Source of the DNA: Prevotellaceae bacterium UBA2744
GTDB taxonomy: Bacteria > Bacteroidota > Bacteroidia > Bacteroidales > Bacteroidaceae
DNA: 14,382 nucleotides
Reading direction: 5' to 3'
Assembly (NCBI GenBank): GCA_002353575.1
Contig: DEJQ01000024.1
Span: 56,234 to 70,615 of the forward strand
Position 1 is the stretch's first letter. Each line of letters opens with the position of its first letter. Below, in pieces: positions 8,127 to 14,382 of the stretch. Under the pieces are notes generated by a model. It did not search any database, was not told the origin of the DNA, and was given only the letters and a program-made list of their open reading frames with translations. Position numbers and translations under genes: made by a program.

Positions 8127-9791
8127 ATGAAAAGAATAGTTATCATGGTAATGGGGCTGTTCGTGCTGTTCGCAGCCGGTGCGCAAAATGTTGCGACAGA
8201 CGGTATGCACGAACCCGTGGACATTGACAAGGCGGTCATAACTGGAGGTGTGCTGCGTACACAGATTCTGCGCGACTCGCTCATGATGAATCCTGAAACA
8301 GGAGAGATGGAAACTACGCCCATCGTCGTTGACAACCTCGACATTCCGGTAGATCAGCTGGAGGATGATCCGAAGAAGGCGATCGAGGAAGCGAAGGCTG
8401 CCCGCCAAAGCAAGACTCCACTGACAGCCAATGCGTCCAACGAACTGAGCTATGCCGAATACTACTCGGGTGTTGCCTATTATCTGTACACCTTTAACTA
8501 TCCGTCAATCGATAAGCACGGCAATACGATAATCCTTTCGTCGCTGATGGCTTTCCCTTATTTCGAGGAAAGTGATTGGGATAAGGGTTATCGCTTCAAC
8601 AACGTTGTCATCGGCTGCCATTGCACTATCACCAGCAATAAGGAGTGTCCGAGTTGGTACACGATCGATGGCTACTTCAAATCGGATGTCAACATGATGC
8701 AGTATTATGCATCGTGGGGAAAGGGTCTGGTAAGGAAGGATAAGGACGACCCGGCATACTTCAACGTACTCATCATGCCCGACTACGAGGGCTATGGTGT
8801 CACCAAAGAGCGTCCGCACCCATACCTCTATCAGGAGTTGACCGCACGCCAGGTCGTTGATGGTGTGCGCTACGGAGTCGCATTGTTCAAGGCAGGAAAA
8901 TTCAAGGGCAAGAATGAATCCGTTTCGTCTCAGTGGGCACAAAAGGCAGATGCTTTCCGCTATGGCAAGTATTTCTCTGTAGGTGCTTCGCAGGGTGGCT
9001 CTGTAGCAATGGCAGTACAGCGATTCATCGAGCAGAACAACCTGACCAGTGAAATGCCTTTCGCCGGCTCGGTCTGCTGTGACGGTCCCTACGACCCGGT
9101 AGCTACGCTGAAATATTTTATGAGAGCCGATCTGAGTGCCGAGCACGAAGCTGGTGAACTGACCATGCCCGTTGCCATCGCTCTTATCATCAAGGGTATG
9201 CTCGACACGAACCCGCTGATGATGAAATATACGGCAACAGACTTCTTTTCGCAGACTTTCATCGATACGGGCATACTCGATATTATTGCCAACAAAAAAT
9301 CTAAAGCACTGGAGAAGACTACTACAGATGTGGAAAAGCACCTGAAGAAGCTGGCGAAGCAGACAAAATACAAGAATATGCTCACGTCGAAAGGCAGGGC
9401 AAAGCTGCAATATGTCCTTACGTCAAGAGCCTGGGAATATATGTGTGCGCTGAGAGACGGAACCAAACTGCCCGACTATGAGGAGATGAACGACCTGATG
9501 AGTGCGCTGGAGAGCAACAACCTGACTAAGGGATGGACTCCACAGAACCCTATATGTCTGTTCCACTCTACAAAGGATACGGTGGTGCCATACGATAATT
9601 GCAAGAGTGCAAAGGATGCGTTTAAAGGCAATACAACTCTCTATGTTGACGAGAGCAATACCAAAGACCACGTGGATGCCTGTTCAAACTTTATGTTTAC
9701 TTTCTTCGGAAGTGCTCCTGATATAAAGTTCATACGTACCCTCTTCAACTGGGGAAAGAGTAAATATTCTCCGCTTTCCACTTCAAAATAA
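8127..9791 (+). CDS. Secreted alpha/beta hydrolase, paralogue of the upstream lipoprotein
   Basis: This is a 554-residue protein with signal peptide MKRIVIMVMGLFVLFAAGAQ and no lipobox, so it is probably periplasmic or secreted. The nucleophile elbow is SVGASQGGS (Ser288). The acid is likely Asp484 in FHSTKDTVVPYDN and the His is His515 in TKDHVDACSNF. IMPDYEGYG followed by HPYL and ELTARQVVDGVRYG is the pattern of secretory lipase-type hydrolases. It is longer than its neighbour, with an extra N-terminal region (20-105) and an insertion around 335-440 that may form a lid. Twin hydrolases in tandem, one anchored and one not, suggest successive or differently placed steps on one substrate. It lies 55 bases before the BspA-type gene, with no promoter visible between. 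Confidence 0.82.
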   Translation: MKRIVIMVMGLFVLFAAGAQNVATDGMHEPVDIDKAVITGGVLRTQILRDSLMMNPETGEMETTPIVVDNLDIPVDQLEDDPKKAIEEAKAARQSKTPLTANASNELSYAEYYSGVAYYLYTFNYPSIDKHGNTIILSSLMAFPYFEESDWDKGYRFNNVVIGCHCTITSNKECPSWYTIDGYFKSDVNMMQYYASWGKGLVRKDKDDPAYFNVLIMPDYEGYGVTKERPHPYLYQELTARQVVDGVRYGVALFKAGKFKGKNESVSSQWAQKADAFRYGKYFSVGASQGGSVAMAVQRFIEQNNLTSEMPFAGSVCCDGPYDPVATLKYFMRADLSAEHEAGELTMPVAIALIIKGMLDTNPLMMKYTATDFFSQTFIDTGILDIIANKKSKALEKTTTDVEKHLKKLAKQTKYKNMLTSKGRAKLQYVLTSRAWEYMCALRDGTKLPDYEEMNDLMSALESNNLTKGWTPQNPICLFHSTKDTVVPYDNCKSAKDAFKGNTTLYVDESNTKDHVDACSNFMFTFFGSAPDIKFIRTLFNWGKSKYSPLSTSK

Positions 9792-9846
9792 AAAGGAATA
9801 ATATGTTGTTCTCATTCAATTAAGACATTATAAACGACACACATCT

Positions 9847-12800
9847 ATGAAACGATTCATATTATCAATACATATCCTTCTACTTTCAGCGATTCTGGTC
9901 GCAGCTGCCGACTACAAAGTCTCTGTGGGGGAGACACAGTTTACGGTCGCAGTCACCCAGTCGGGTACTACCTACACCATAGGTAACGGTAGAAACGCCT
10001 GTATTCCGCAATTTCAGAGCGGCACACTGACCGTACCCAGAATAACGACCACTGCGGGTGACCAGAACATTATCGGCAAGTTTGCATTCCGCTTCTGCAG
10101 CAATATCACGAAAATTGTCGTTGAGGAGGGTATCACCGCTATTGAGGACTTCGCCTTTGTTGGCTGTGGCAATGTCGAGAGTATCGTGCTGCCGGCATCG
10201 CTCACCAGGGTGGGGCGCGGTGCGTTCATCGGACTGCCCAACCTTAAATCCGTGGAGTGTAAGGGTACCGCTGTGCCTACGTGGTCGCGTGCCGACGTCT
10301 TCTCCTACGAGGGTACGGAATACAGTATGATAGTCGATGCAATGAAGAGAGTCCTCTATGTGCCTGAGGGCTGTGCCGAAAGCTACAGGGAATACAAATA
10401 CAATAACGATGTGGGATGGGGTGATGCCTTTACACGTATCTATGAGACGAGCAGTGACAGGCAGACTATATCATCGCTCGACGAACTGAAAGCCTTCCGC
10501 GATGCCGTGAACACTGGTGCCCGTTATAAGGATAGCGACAATAAAATGGTGGTGCTGACAGCTGATATCGACATGTCTTCAATAGACAACTGGGTACCGA
10601 TCGGCATTAGCAGTGAGCATCCCTACGAGGGTGTCTTCGATGGCGGCGGATTTGTCATCAAGAACCTCAAGGTTAACAGGTCGGAAAATTATAGCGGACT
10701 ATTTGGTTATGCCAAAAAATCAACCATCTATAACATGCACATTCAGAACCCTACGGTAGTCGGTTCAGACTATGTGGGCACGTTGGTAGGCTATGTTGAA
10801 GGGAACACTCGTGTAACCGACATACTTGTCAGCAGCAATGTTGCCTCAGATAATGCTTATACAGTACAGGCAACTAACGGAAGTGTAGGAGGTCTCGTCG
10901 GTCGTGCAGAAAATGCCACCATTGAACGTTGTATGTTCCGGGGGCATATCTCAGGTTCCGAATCCGGATGGACAGGCGGCATCGTCGGCAATATAGGTTC
11001 TAATGTGACTGTTGCCGACTGTTCTGCCTCAAACATCCTTGCCAAAGGTGCAGACGTCGGAGGTATCGTTGGCGGTGCTGCATCAGTAACGGTGAAACGT
11101 TGCTTTTCGCAAAACGAATATCACAACACGCCGACAACAAGTGGCTGGATAGTAGGACATACAACCCATGACAATGTAAAAAATACTGTTTCGAACTGTG
11201 TCTATTGGAATCCGGGCGGGAGTAATGTTCCCCATAATATTATTGGAAGATGGAACCCCGGTGACTCTAAAGATTATTCAGGGAATTTGGAAAAGACCAA
11301 TAAAAACGACATGAAGCAGGATGGAGTCAAAACTACGCTGGGTACGGAAAACTGGTACTACTTCACTGGTGGCTACATAGATTACCCTGTTCCTATTACG
11401 TTGAAGGATATGTATTTAGCCAACTGCGTAGATTGGAAAGATGATAAAGGCATTGTCTATCGTTCGGTAGGTAAAGATGATGACCTTTACTACGAGGTAA
11501 TAGGCTATACGGGTAATGCCAAGTCGCTCGCCATTCCTGATTATTATAACAGCAAACCAGTTGGCGGTATTGCATCGGAAGCCTTTAAGGACAATGCTAC
11601 GTTAGAGTCGATCACCATCGGTTCTAATGTGACAAGCATCGGTGCCAGAGCCTTTGAGGACTGCGACGCGCTGACATCCATCAGCCTGCCCAACAGTGTA
11701 ACCAGTGTTGGCGAAGATGCCTTTCTCAACTGTGGAAGTCTGACGAGTTTCAACATAGGTACAGGTTTTAAGGACTATACCGGCAATTTCCTCGCCGATT
11801 GTCCGGAACTGACTACTCTGACTGCATCAGCGGGCAACAGTAACGGATACCAGTGCGTTGACAATGTGCTGATACGTAATGTCGCAGGCGATTGTAGCTA
11901 TCTCGTAGCCTGTGCACCGGGCAAGTTGGGCGACTACACCATTCCGACCGCAAGTCTGACAGAAACGAATGTCTCTGTGATGGATAACTGTTTCGCCAAT
12001 TGTACCGGACTGACCAGTATCACTTTCCCGGCGGGGAAGAACTACAACCTGAAGAGTGGGCTGTTTGACGAAGCCTACAATCTGAAAGTGGTGGATATGT
12101 CGAATGTCGATAACTTCATTGACGGTAGTAAGTCAACAATACATCTCACGGTTGACCGTATGAAGAAGGAAAATGCGTTCTACGGACTCGACGACCTCAC
12201 CATCGTATATCTGCCTTCCGGCAACGAGGCAGAAGACTACGAACCCAACGTATTTGTCCTGAACGGCGATAAAACTGCCGCATCAGCCAACTTCATATCA
12301 CTTGAGGACGGTATCGACTTCAAGCCGAAGGTTCCCGTCACGGCTACCGTCGGCATCTCCTACCTACGGTATGTCAACTATACCCAACAGCAGGCAGATG
12401 AGTCATATAAAGCTTTGGGTATAACCGCCTGTCTGCCCTACAGCCTGACAATAACAGACGACAATGTCAAGGTGTATGCACCTTCTAAGATAGAGGGCGT
12501 GGAGGGTAGCACCACCGCTACCTTCACTGAGGTGACAAACAAGCAGATGGCAGCCTATAAACCTTATTATATAGTGATAGAGGAAAACTTGGAAATAGAC
12601 TTCGGTACTGAAGAAACTACAGAGATTGCCAAAATACCGACAGCTGAACCTGATGCCATAGGCGGATTTATGTTCAAGGGCACCACGGTGACTATCCCCA
12701 ATACGGAGCTATACAATTCCCAGAAGCCTGCATATTTGCTGCAGAGCGATGGCAAGTGGCACAAGGTGCCCCAGAACCAGCCCTTGGCATACGTAGGACC

Positions 12801-13011
12801 CTTCCGTGCCTATTTCCAGGCTACAGGTAGTAGCCCGGTACGTGCCTTCAATATGGTTATAGGGGATGATGATGCTACCAGTATTCAGCAGATTCGCACC
12901 ATCGACGCAGACGGCGCAGAACGCTACTATGATATGAACGGACGACTTCTCGACGGCAAGCCACAGAAAGGCATGTACATCCATAAAGGAAAGAAGTATG
13001 TGAATAAGTGA
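9847..13011 (+). CDS. BspA-type leucine-rich repeat / GLUG surface protein with CLPF module and C-terminal tail
   Basis: This is a 1054-residue protein with signal peptide MKRFILSIHILLLSAILVAA. Residues 75-180 are BspA-like repeats (KFAFRFCSNITKIVVEEGIT; DFAFVGCGNVESIVLPASLT). Residues 205-455 form a GLUG-type beta-helix (FDGGGFVIKNLKV, YSGLFGYAK, GGLVGRAEN, GGIVGG). BspA repeats return at 560-790 (EAFKDNATLESITIGSNVTS and following). A CLPF-type module (ACLPYSLTI, then AYKPYYIVI) covers about 858-1003, and the tail 1020-1054 (YYDMNGRLL...GKKYVNK) parallels the end of the 1397-residue protein. BspA repeats in oral and gut bacteria bind host or bacterial surfaces, so an adhesin or scaffold role is the natural guess. 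It appears co-transcribed with the two hydrolases, and a small peptide gene follows 92 bases later. Confidence 0.9.
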   Translation: MKRFILSIHILLLSAILVAAADYKVSVGETQFTVAVTQSGTTYTIGNGRNACIPQFQSGTLTVPRITTTAGDQNIIGKFAFRFCSNITKIVVEEGITAIEDFAFVGCGNVESIVLPASLTRVGRGAFIGLPNLKSVECKGTAVPTWSRADVFSYEGTEYSMIVDAMKRVLYVPEGCAESYREYKYNNDVGWGDAFTRIYETSSDRQTISSLDELKAFRDAVNTGARYKDSDNKMVVLTADIDMSSIDNWVPIGISSEHPYEGVFDGGGFVIKNLKVNRSENYSGLFGYAKKSTIYNMHIQNPTVVGSDYVGTLVGYVEGNTRVTDILVSSNVASDNAYTVQATNGSVGGLVGRAENATIERCMFRGHISGSESGWTGGIVGNIGSNVTVADCSASNILAKGADVGGIVGGAASVTVKRCFSQNEYHNTPTTSGWIVGHTTHDNVKNTVSNCVYWNPGGSNVPHNIIGRWNPGDSKDYSGNLEKTNKNDMKQDGVKTTLGTENWYYFTGGYIDYPVPITLKDMYLANCVDWKDDKGIVYRSVGKDDDLYYEVIGYTGNAKSLAIPDYYNSKPVGGIASEAFKDNATLESITIGSNVTSIGARAFEDCDALTSISLPNSVTSVGEDAFLNCGSLTSFNIGTGFKDYTGNFLADCPELTTLTASAGNSNGYQCVDNVLIRNVAGDCSYLVACAPGKLGDYTIPTASLTETNVSVMDNCFANCTGLTSITFPAGKNYNLKSGLFDEAYNLKVVDMSNVDNFIDGSKSTIHLTVDRMKKENAFYGLDDLTIVYLPSGNEAEDYEPNVFVLNGDKTAASANFISLEDGIDFKPKVPVTATVGISYLRYVNYTQQQADESYKALGITACLPYSLTITDDNVKVYAPSKIEGVEGSTTATFTEVTNKQMAAYKPYYIVIEENLEIDFGTEETTEIAKIPTAEPDAIGGFMFKGTTVTIPNTELYNSQKPAYLLQSDGKWHKVPQNQPLAYVGPFRAYFQATGSSPVRAFNMVIGDDDATSIQQIRTIDADGAERYYDMNGRLLDGKPQKGMYIHKGKKYVNK

Positions 13012-13015
13012 ACAA

Positions 13016-13088
13016 GTGACGAGTAAACAAGTGGACAAGTTGGATGAGATTAGTCAGAAACAACCTGTCAACTCGTCAATCTGTCAAC
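13016..13088. repeat. Short-unit repeats forming an imperfect hairpin between surface protein and peptide genes
   Basis: The left side (about 13011-13043) repeats a unit like acaagtg three or more times. The right side (13061-13088) repeats its complement, tgtcaac/cgtcaat. Pairing 13016-13042 with 13061-13087 gives some 19 Watson-Crick pairs broken by mismatches around an 18-nt loop. It lies in the 92 bases between the surface-protein stop and the peptide start. It could stabilise or end part of the transcript and so set the peptide level, or be a mobile or low-complexity intergenic repeat. Confidence 0.55.
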
Positions 13089-13103
13089 TAAAAATAAGAA
13101 TCT

Positions 13104-13241
13104 ATGAAGAAAACATATATAAAACCCGTTACCGATGTGGTAAAGACATACTGTGTGACACGACTTCTGGAATCCAGTCCTGTAGAAATTCCATTCGTCG
13201 ATGACGAAAACATTGACTGGGACACAGGCGGTGGAAATTAA
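13104..13241 (+). CDS. 45-residue peptide of the MKK-x-Y-x-KP...VV family
   Basis: A small frame runs from ATG at 13104 to TAA at 13239-13241. It starts MKKTYIKPVTDVVKTYCV, continues TRLLESSPVEIPF and ends DWDTGGGN. From Y5 onward it aligns without gaps to the 33-residue peptide at 144-245 (Y-x-KP, acidic-VV, T-x-LL-[EQ], Ser), and both have a Trp near a Gly pair at the C-terminus. It has a basic start, an acidic C-terminal half and no signal peptide. It follows the BspA-type gene on the same strand, as the other copy follows the 1397-residue gene. Family members are known to me only as unnamed short Bacteroidales proteins. Regulator, chaperone-like partner of the surface protein, or peptide precursor are all possible; nothing here decides. 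Confidence 0.72.
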   Translation: MKKTYIKPVTDVVKTYCVTRLLESSPVEIPFVDDENIDWDTGGGN

Positions 13242-13401
13242 TTATTTAACGTGAGTTCGATGAATTCAGAAGATTGAGAATTTTGAGGGTTACCTTTAGG
13301 GACTGCCATTTTTGTGTCTATACCTATTATAGCTGCGGATGTTAGGATTAATATTGAATTATGCTTCTATTTTAAGATTTTATTTGTACCTTTGCAGATG
13401 A
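13242..13401. other. 160-base non-coding stretch with one promoter-like box
   Basis: No convincing reading frame is present. Positions 13387-13394 read TACCTTTG followed by CAG, an exact Bacteroidetes -7 box, but no TTTG lies at the right distance upstream. The box ends just before the symporter-like fragment begins, so this may be a promoter whose original gene start was lost at a rearrangement junction. No strong hairpin terminator for the upstream operon is evident. Confidence 0.4.
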
Positions 13402-13626
13402 CTACTGGTACGAAGTGTCTCACCTGCGGCCGTATGGGCAAGCTATATCTGGGGCGTAGGACTTATCGTTCTGAATATGCTTACAGGCAATGCCATTGCC
13501 AATCCTATCAACTGCGGTGCTATCGCTATGGTTGGCGGCTTCCCTGTAGTCGTTCTCGTCAGTCTTGTCACTCCGAAACTCTCCCAGACGAAGATTGACA
13601 AGATATTTGCATGCTATAAGAAATAA
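13402..13626 (+). pseudogene. 5'-truncated sodium:solute symporter-like gene, C-terminal remnant
   Basis: The frame is open from just after TGA at 13399-13401 to TAA at 13624-13626, giving 74 residues without a suitable early start. From SVSPAAVWASYIWGVGLIVL through GGFPVVVLVSLV it reads as membrane helices ending in TPKLSQTKIDKIFACYKK, the style of the last segments of sodium:solute symporters (several hundred residues when whole). The last 25 codons match the gene end at 1-75: the first 23 bases compared are identical, and the rest has about a dozen differences. The first residues (LLVR) are not recognisably symporter, so the break is near 13402-13414. It is not an intact transporter. Its place beyond the two surface-protein units makes it the far partner of the copy at the left edge. 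Confidence 0.65.
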
Positions 13627-13646
13627 ACATTTTCACTTATAAATTA

Positions 13647-13700
13647 AATCGAGCCGATTTGACTTCCCTTCGTATAAAGCGGGGTCTAATCGGCTCGATT
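13647..13700. terminator. Strong hairpin between convergent genes, bidirectional terminator
   Basis: A 13-bp perfect stem (aatcgagccgatt at 13647-13659 with its complement at 13688-13700) has a 28-nt loop that can pair further (gac...ccc with ggg...gtc). It lies 20 bases after the symporter remnant stop and 9 bases beyond the cupin gene stop on the other strand. Short T-rich sequence follows on the plus strand. Confidence 0.75.
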
Positions 13701-13709
13701 CTATTCTTA

Positions 13710-14174
13710 TTATTTCAGTGGAATCTCAGGATGCTGCACAGCCAGTGGCAAATCCTTCTGCGAGAGATAGAACATATAGAGGATAATGGGTTTCGTGCCT
13801 CGGTTCTCACCGTGGTGAATGGTGTTTACCATCTCCACTATGGCCTCGCCCTCATGTACGGTCTTCTCCTTTCCGTCTAACCCGATGATTGTCAGTTCTC
13901 CCTGAACCAGAATACCGTAGTTCATCACGGGGTGATGATGCCAGCCCAGTTTCTGTCCGGCAGGGAATTCGTACTTTACAGCTACCAGTTCGGGGCGGCC
14001 CTGCAGATAGTCGGGTAGTTCAACGCCGTCCCAGCTCTGCGACGTGCGTATCAGTTCCACATTTTTCACTGCCTGGGCGGTATTATCTTCCTGTGCTTTG
14101 GCATCATTGCATGATGTCAGACCAAATGTTGTGCCGCTAATTACGAGGGTGACGGCAAGCACCCAATTCAACAT
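13710..14174 (-). CDS. Cupin-domain lipoprotein
   Basis: This is a 154-residue protein. The signal peptide ends in lipobox LTSC (Cys22). The cupin barrel spans about residues 60-140: GWHHHPVMNYGILVQGEL carries the His cluster (79-81) of motif 1, and HEGEAIVEMVNTIHHGENRG carries motif 2 with its His and Asn. The usual Glu of motif 1 is replaced (MNYG region), so metal binding would rely on His residues. The function of small secreted cupins is not predictable: they may bind a ligand or act as simple metal-dependent enzymes. The chosen ATG gives a signal peptide lacking the usual Lys residues. An ATG at 14182-14180 would give MKK but runs out of frame after six A's; one more A would join it as MKKMLNW, so the start may carry a one-base slip. 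It stands alone, convergent to the symporter remnant. Confidence 0.8.
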   Translation of the reverse strand: MLNWVLAVTLVISGTTFGLTSCNDAKAQEDNTAQAVKNVELIRTSQSWDGVELPDYLQGRPELVAVKYEFPAGQKLGWHHHPVMNYGILVQGELTIIGLDGKEKTVHEGEAIVEMVNTIHHGENRGTKPIILYMFYLSQKDLPLAVQHPEIPLK

Positions 14175-14224
14175 TTTTTCATAATACTGCTGTTTTGTTG
14201 TTAAACATATTGTTTGTTATATAA

Positions 14225-14244
14225 TTGTATTTCCTTGTATTTCC
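14225..14244. repeat. Tandem 10-bp repeat upstream of the cupin gene
   Basis: The unit ttgtatttcc occurs twice in direct succession, followed at 14248-14259 by a small dyad (cggca-tt-tgccg). It lies about 50-70 bases upstream of the cupin start, in the promoter-proximal region. A regulatory role is possible but unsupported. Confidence 0.4.
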
Positions 14245-14264
14245 TTCGGCATTTGCCGCAATGA

Positions 14265-14369
14265 CATGGCTCCTTCCGTGCCTACTTCAAGATAGGTGAC
14301 TTTATTTTGCCAGTCGATTGCGTCTGTTCTCCTACAAACTTTCAACCTCTAACCCCTAACCATAAGTGA
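14265..14369 (+). pseudogene. Possible remnant of a surface-protein C-terminal region
   Basis: The frame after TGA at 14262-14264 reads HGSFRAYFKIGDFILPVD and runs to TGA at 14367-14369, with no start codon. The segment FRAYF is also found in the CLPF module of the 1054-residue protein (VGPFRAYFQA), and 13 bases (ccttccgtgccta) are shared with that gene. This suggests a leftover from another surface protein of the same kind. The match is short and chance cannot be excluded. Confidence 0.35.
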
Positions 14370-14382
14370 CTCTCCTCCGAGG

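Noticed and set aside
8505..9410. 301-codon minus-strand frame opposite the second hydrolase
   Set aside because: It is antisense to a complete alpha/beta hydrolase with its catalytic triad, and its own translation shows no family features.
13016..13204. 62-codon plus-strand frame before the symporter remnant
   Set aside because: It starts in the hairpin repeats and is a shifted frame over the real 45-residue peptide gene.
13314..13598. 94-codon frame rich in Cys, Arg and Tyr
   Set aside because: It is a shifted frame over the symporter fragment, whose own frame gives membrane helices and a known tail.
1..14382. tRNA, rRNA, transposase, integrase or canonical phage genes
   Set aside because: None could be recognised by reading either strand, so the flanking symporter copies cannot be tied to a known mobile element here.

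Overview
The window looks like a chromosomal piece of a Bacteroidales bacterium, most likely Prevotella or a close relative. The evidence is direct but not species-level: lipoprotein signal peptides with acidic residues after the Cys; -7 promoter boxes of the Bacteroidetes form TAnnTTTG; few Shine-Dalgarno sites; BspA-type leucine-rich repeats with GLUG repeats; and giant secreted proteins ending in a Y-x-[LM]-N-G-x-R tail followed by GKK.

Layout. Positions 1-75 are the 3' end of a membrane symporter gene, followed by a perfect hairpin terminator. A minus-strand unit fills 144-6748. In transcription order it holds a short DUF6266-like protein (probably cut short), a lipoprotein with a PI-PLC-type phosphodiesterase domain, a 1397-residue secreted repeat protein, and a 33-residue peptide gene not previously called here. 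A divergent plus-strand unit fills 6868-13241: an alpha/beta-hydrolase lipoprotein, a second secreted paralogous alpha/beta hydrolase, a 1054-residue BspA/GLUG surface protein, and a 45-residue peptide gene. A 12-bp perfect inverted repeat sits between the two units. After 13241 come a 5'-truncated second symporter copy (13402-13626), a strong hairpin, a minus-strand cupin lipoprotein, and a probable remnant of another surface-protein C-terminus at the right end.

How it may fit together. The two divergent units have the same plan: secreted ester/phosphodiester hydrolase(s), then a giant surface protein, then a tiny peptide. The two peptides are clearly related (MKK-Y-KP, then VV, T-x-LL and a following Ser at matching spacing), although one is on each strand and 13 kb apart. 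The giant proteins share a GLUG beta-helix module, a repeated 'CLPF' module and the C-terminal tail. This suggests two copies of one cell-surface module. What it acts on (lipids, glycolipids, host surface) is inference. The block lies between two diverged copies of a symporter 3' end, which fits insertion or rearrangement at that gene.
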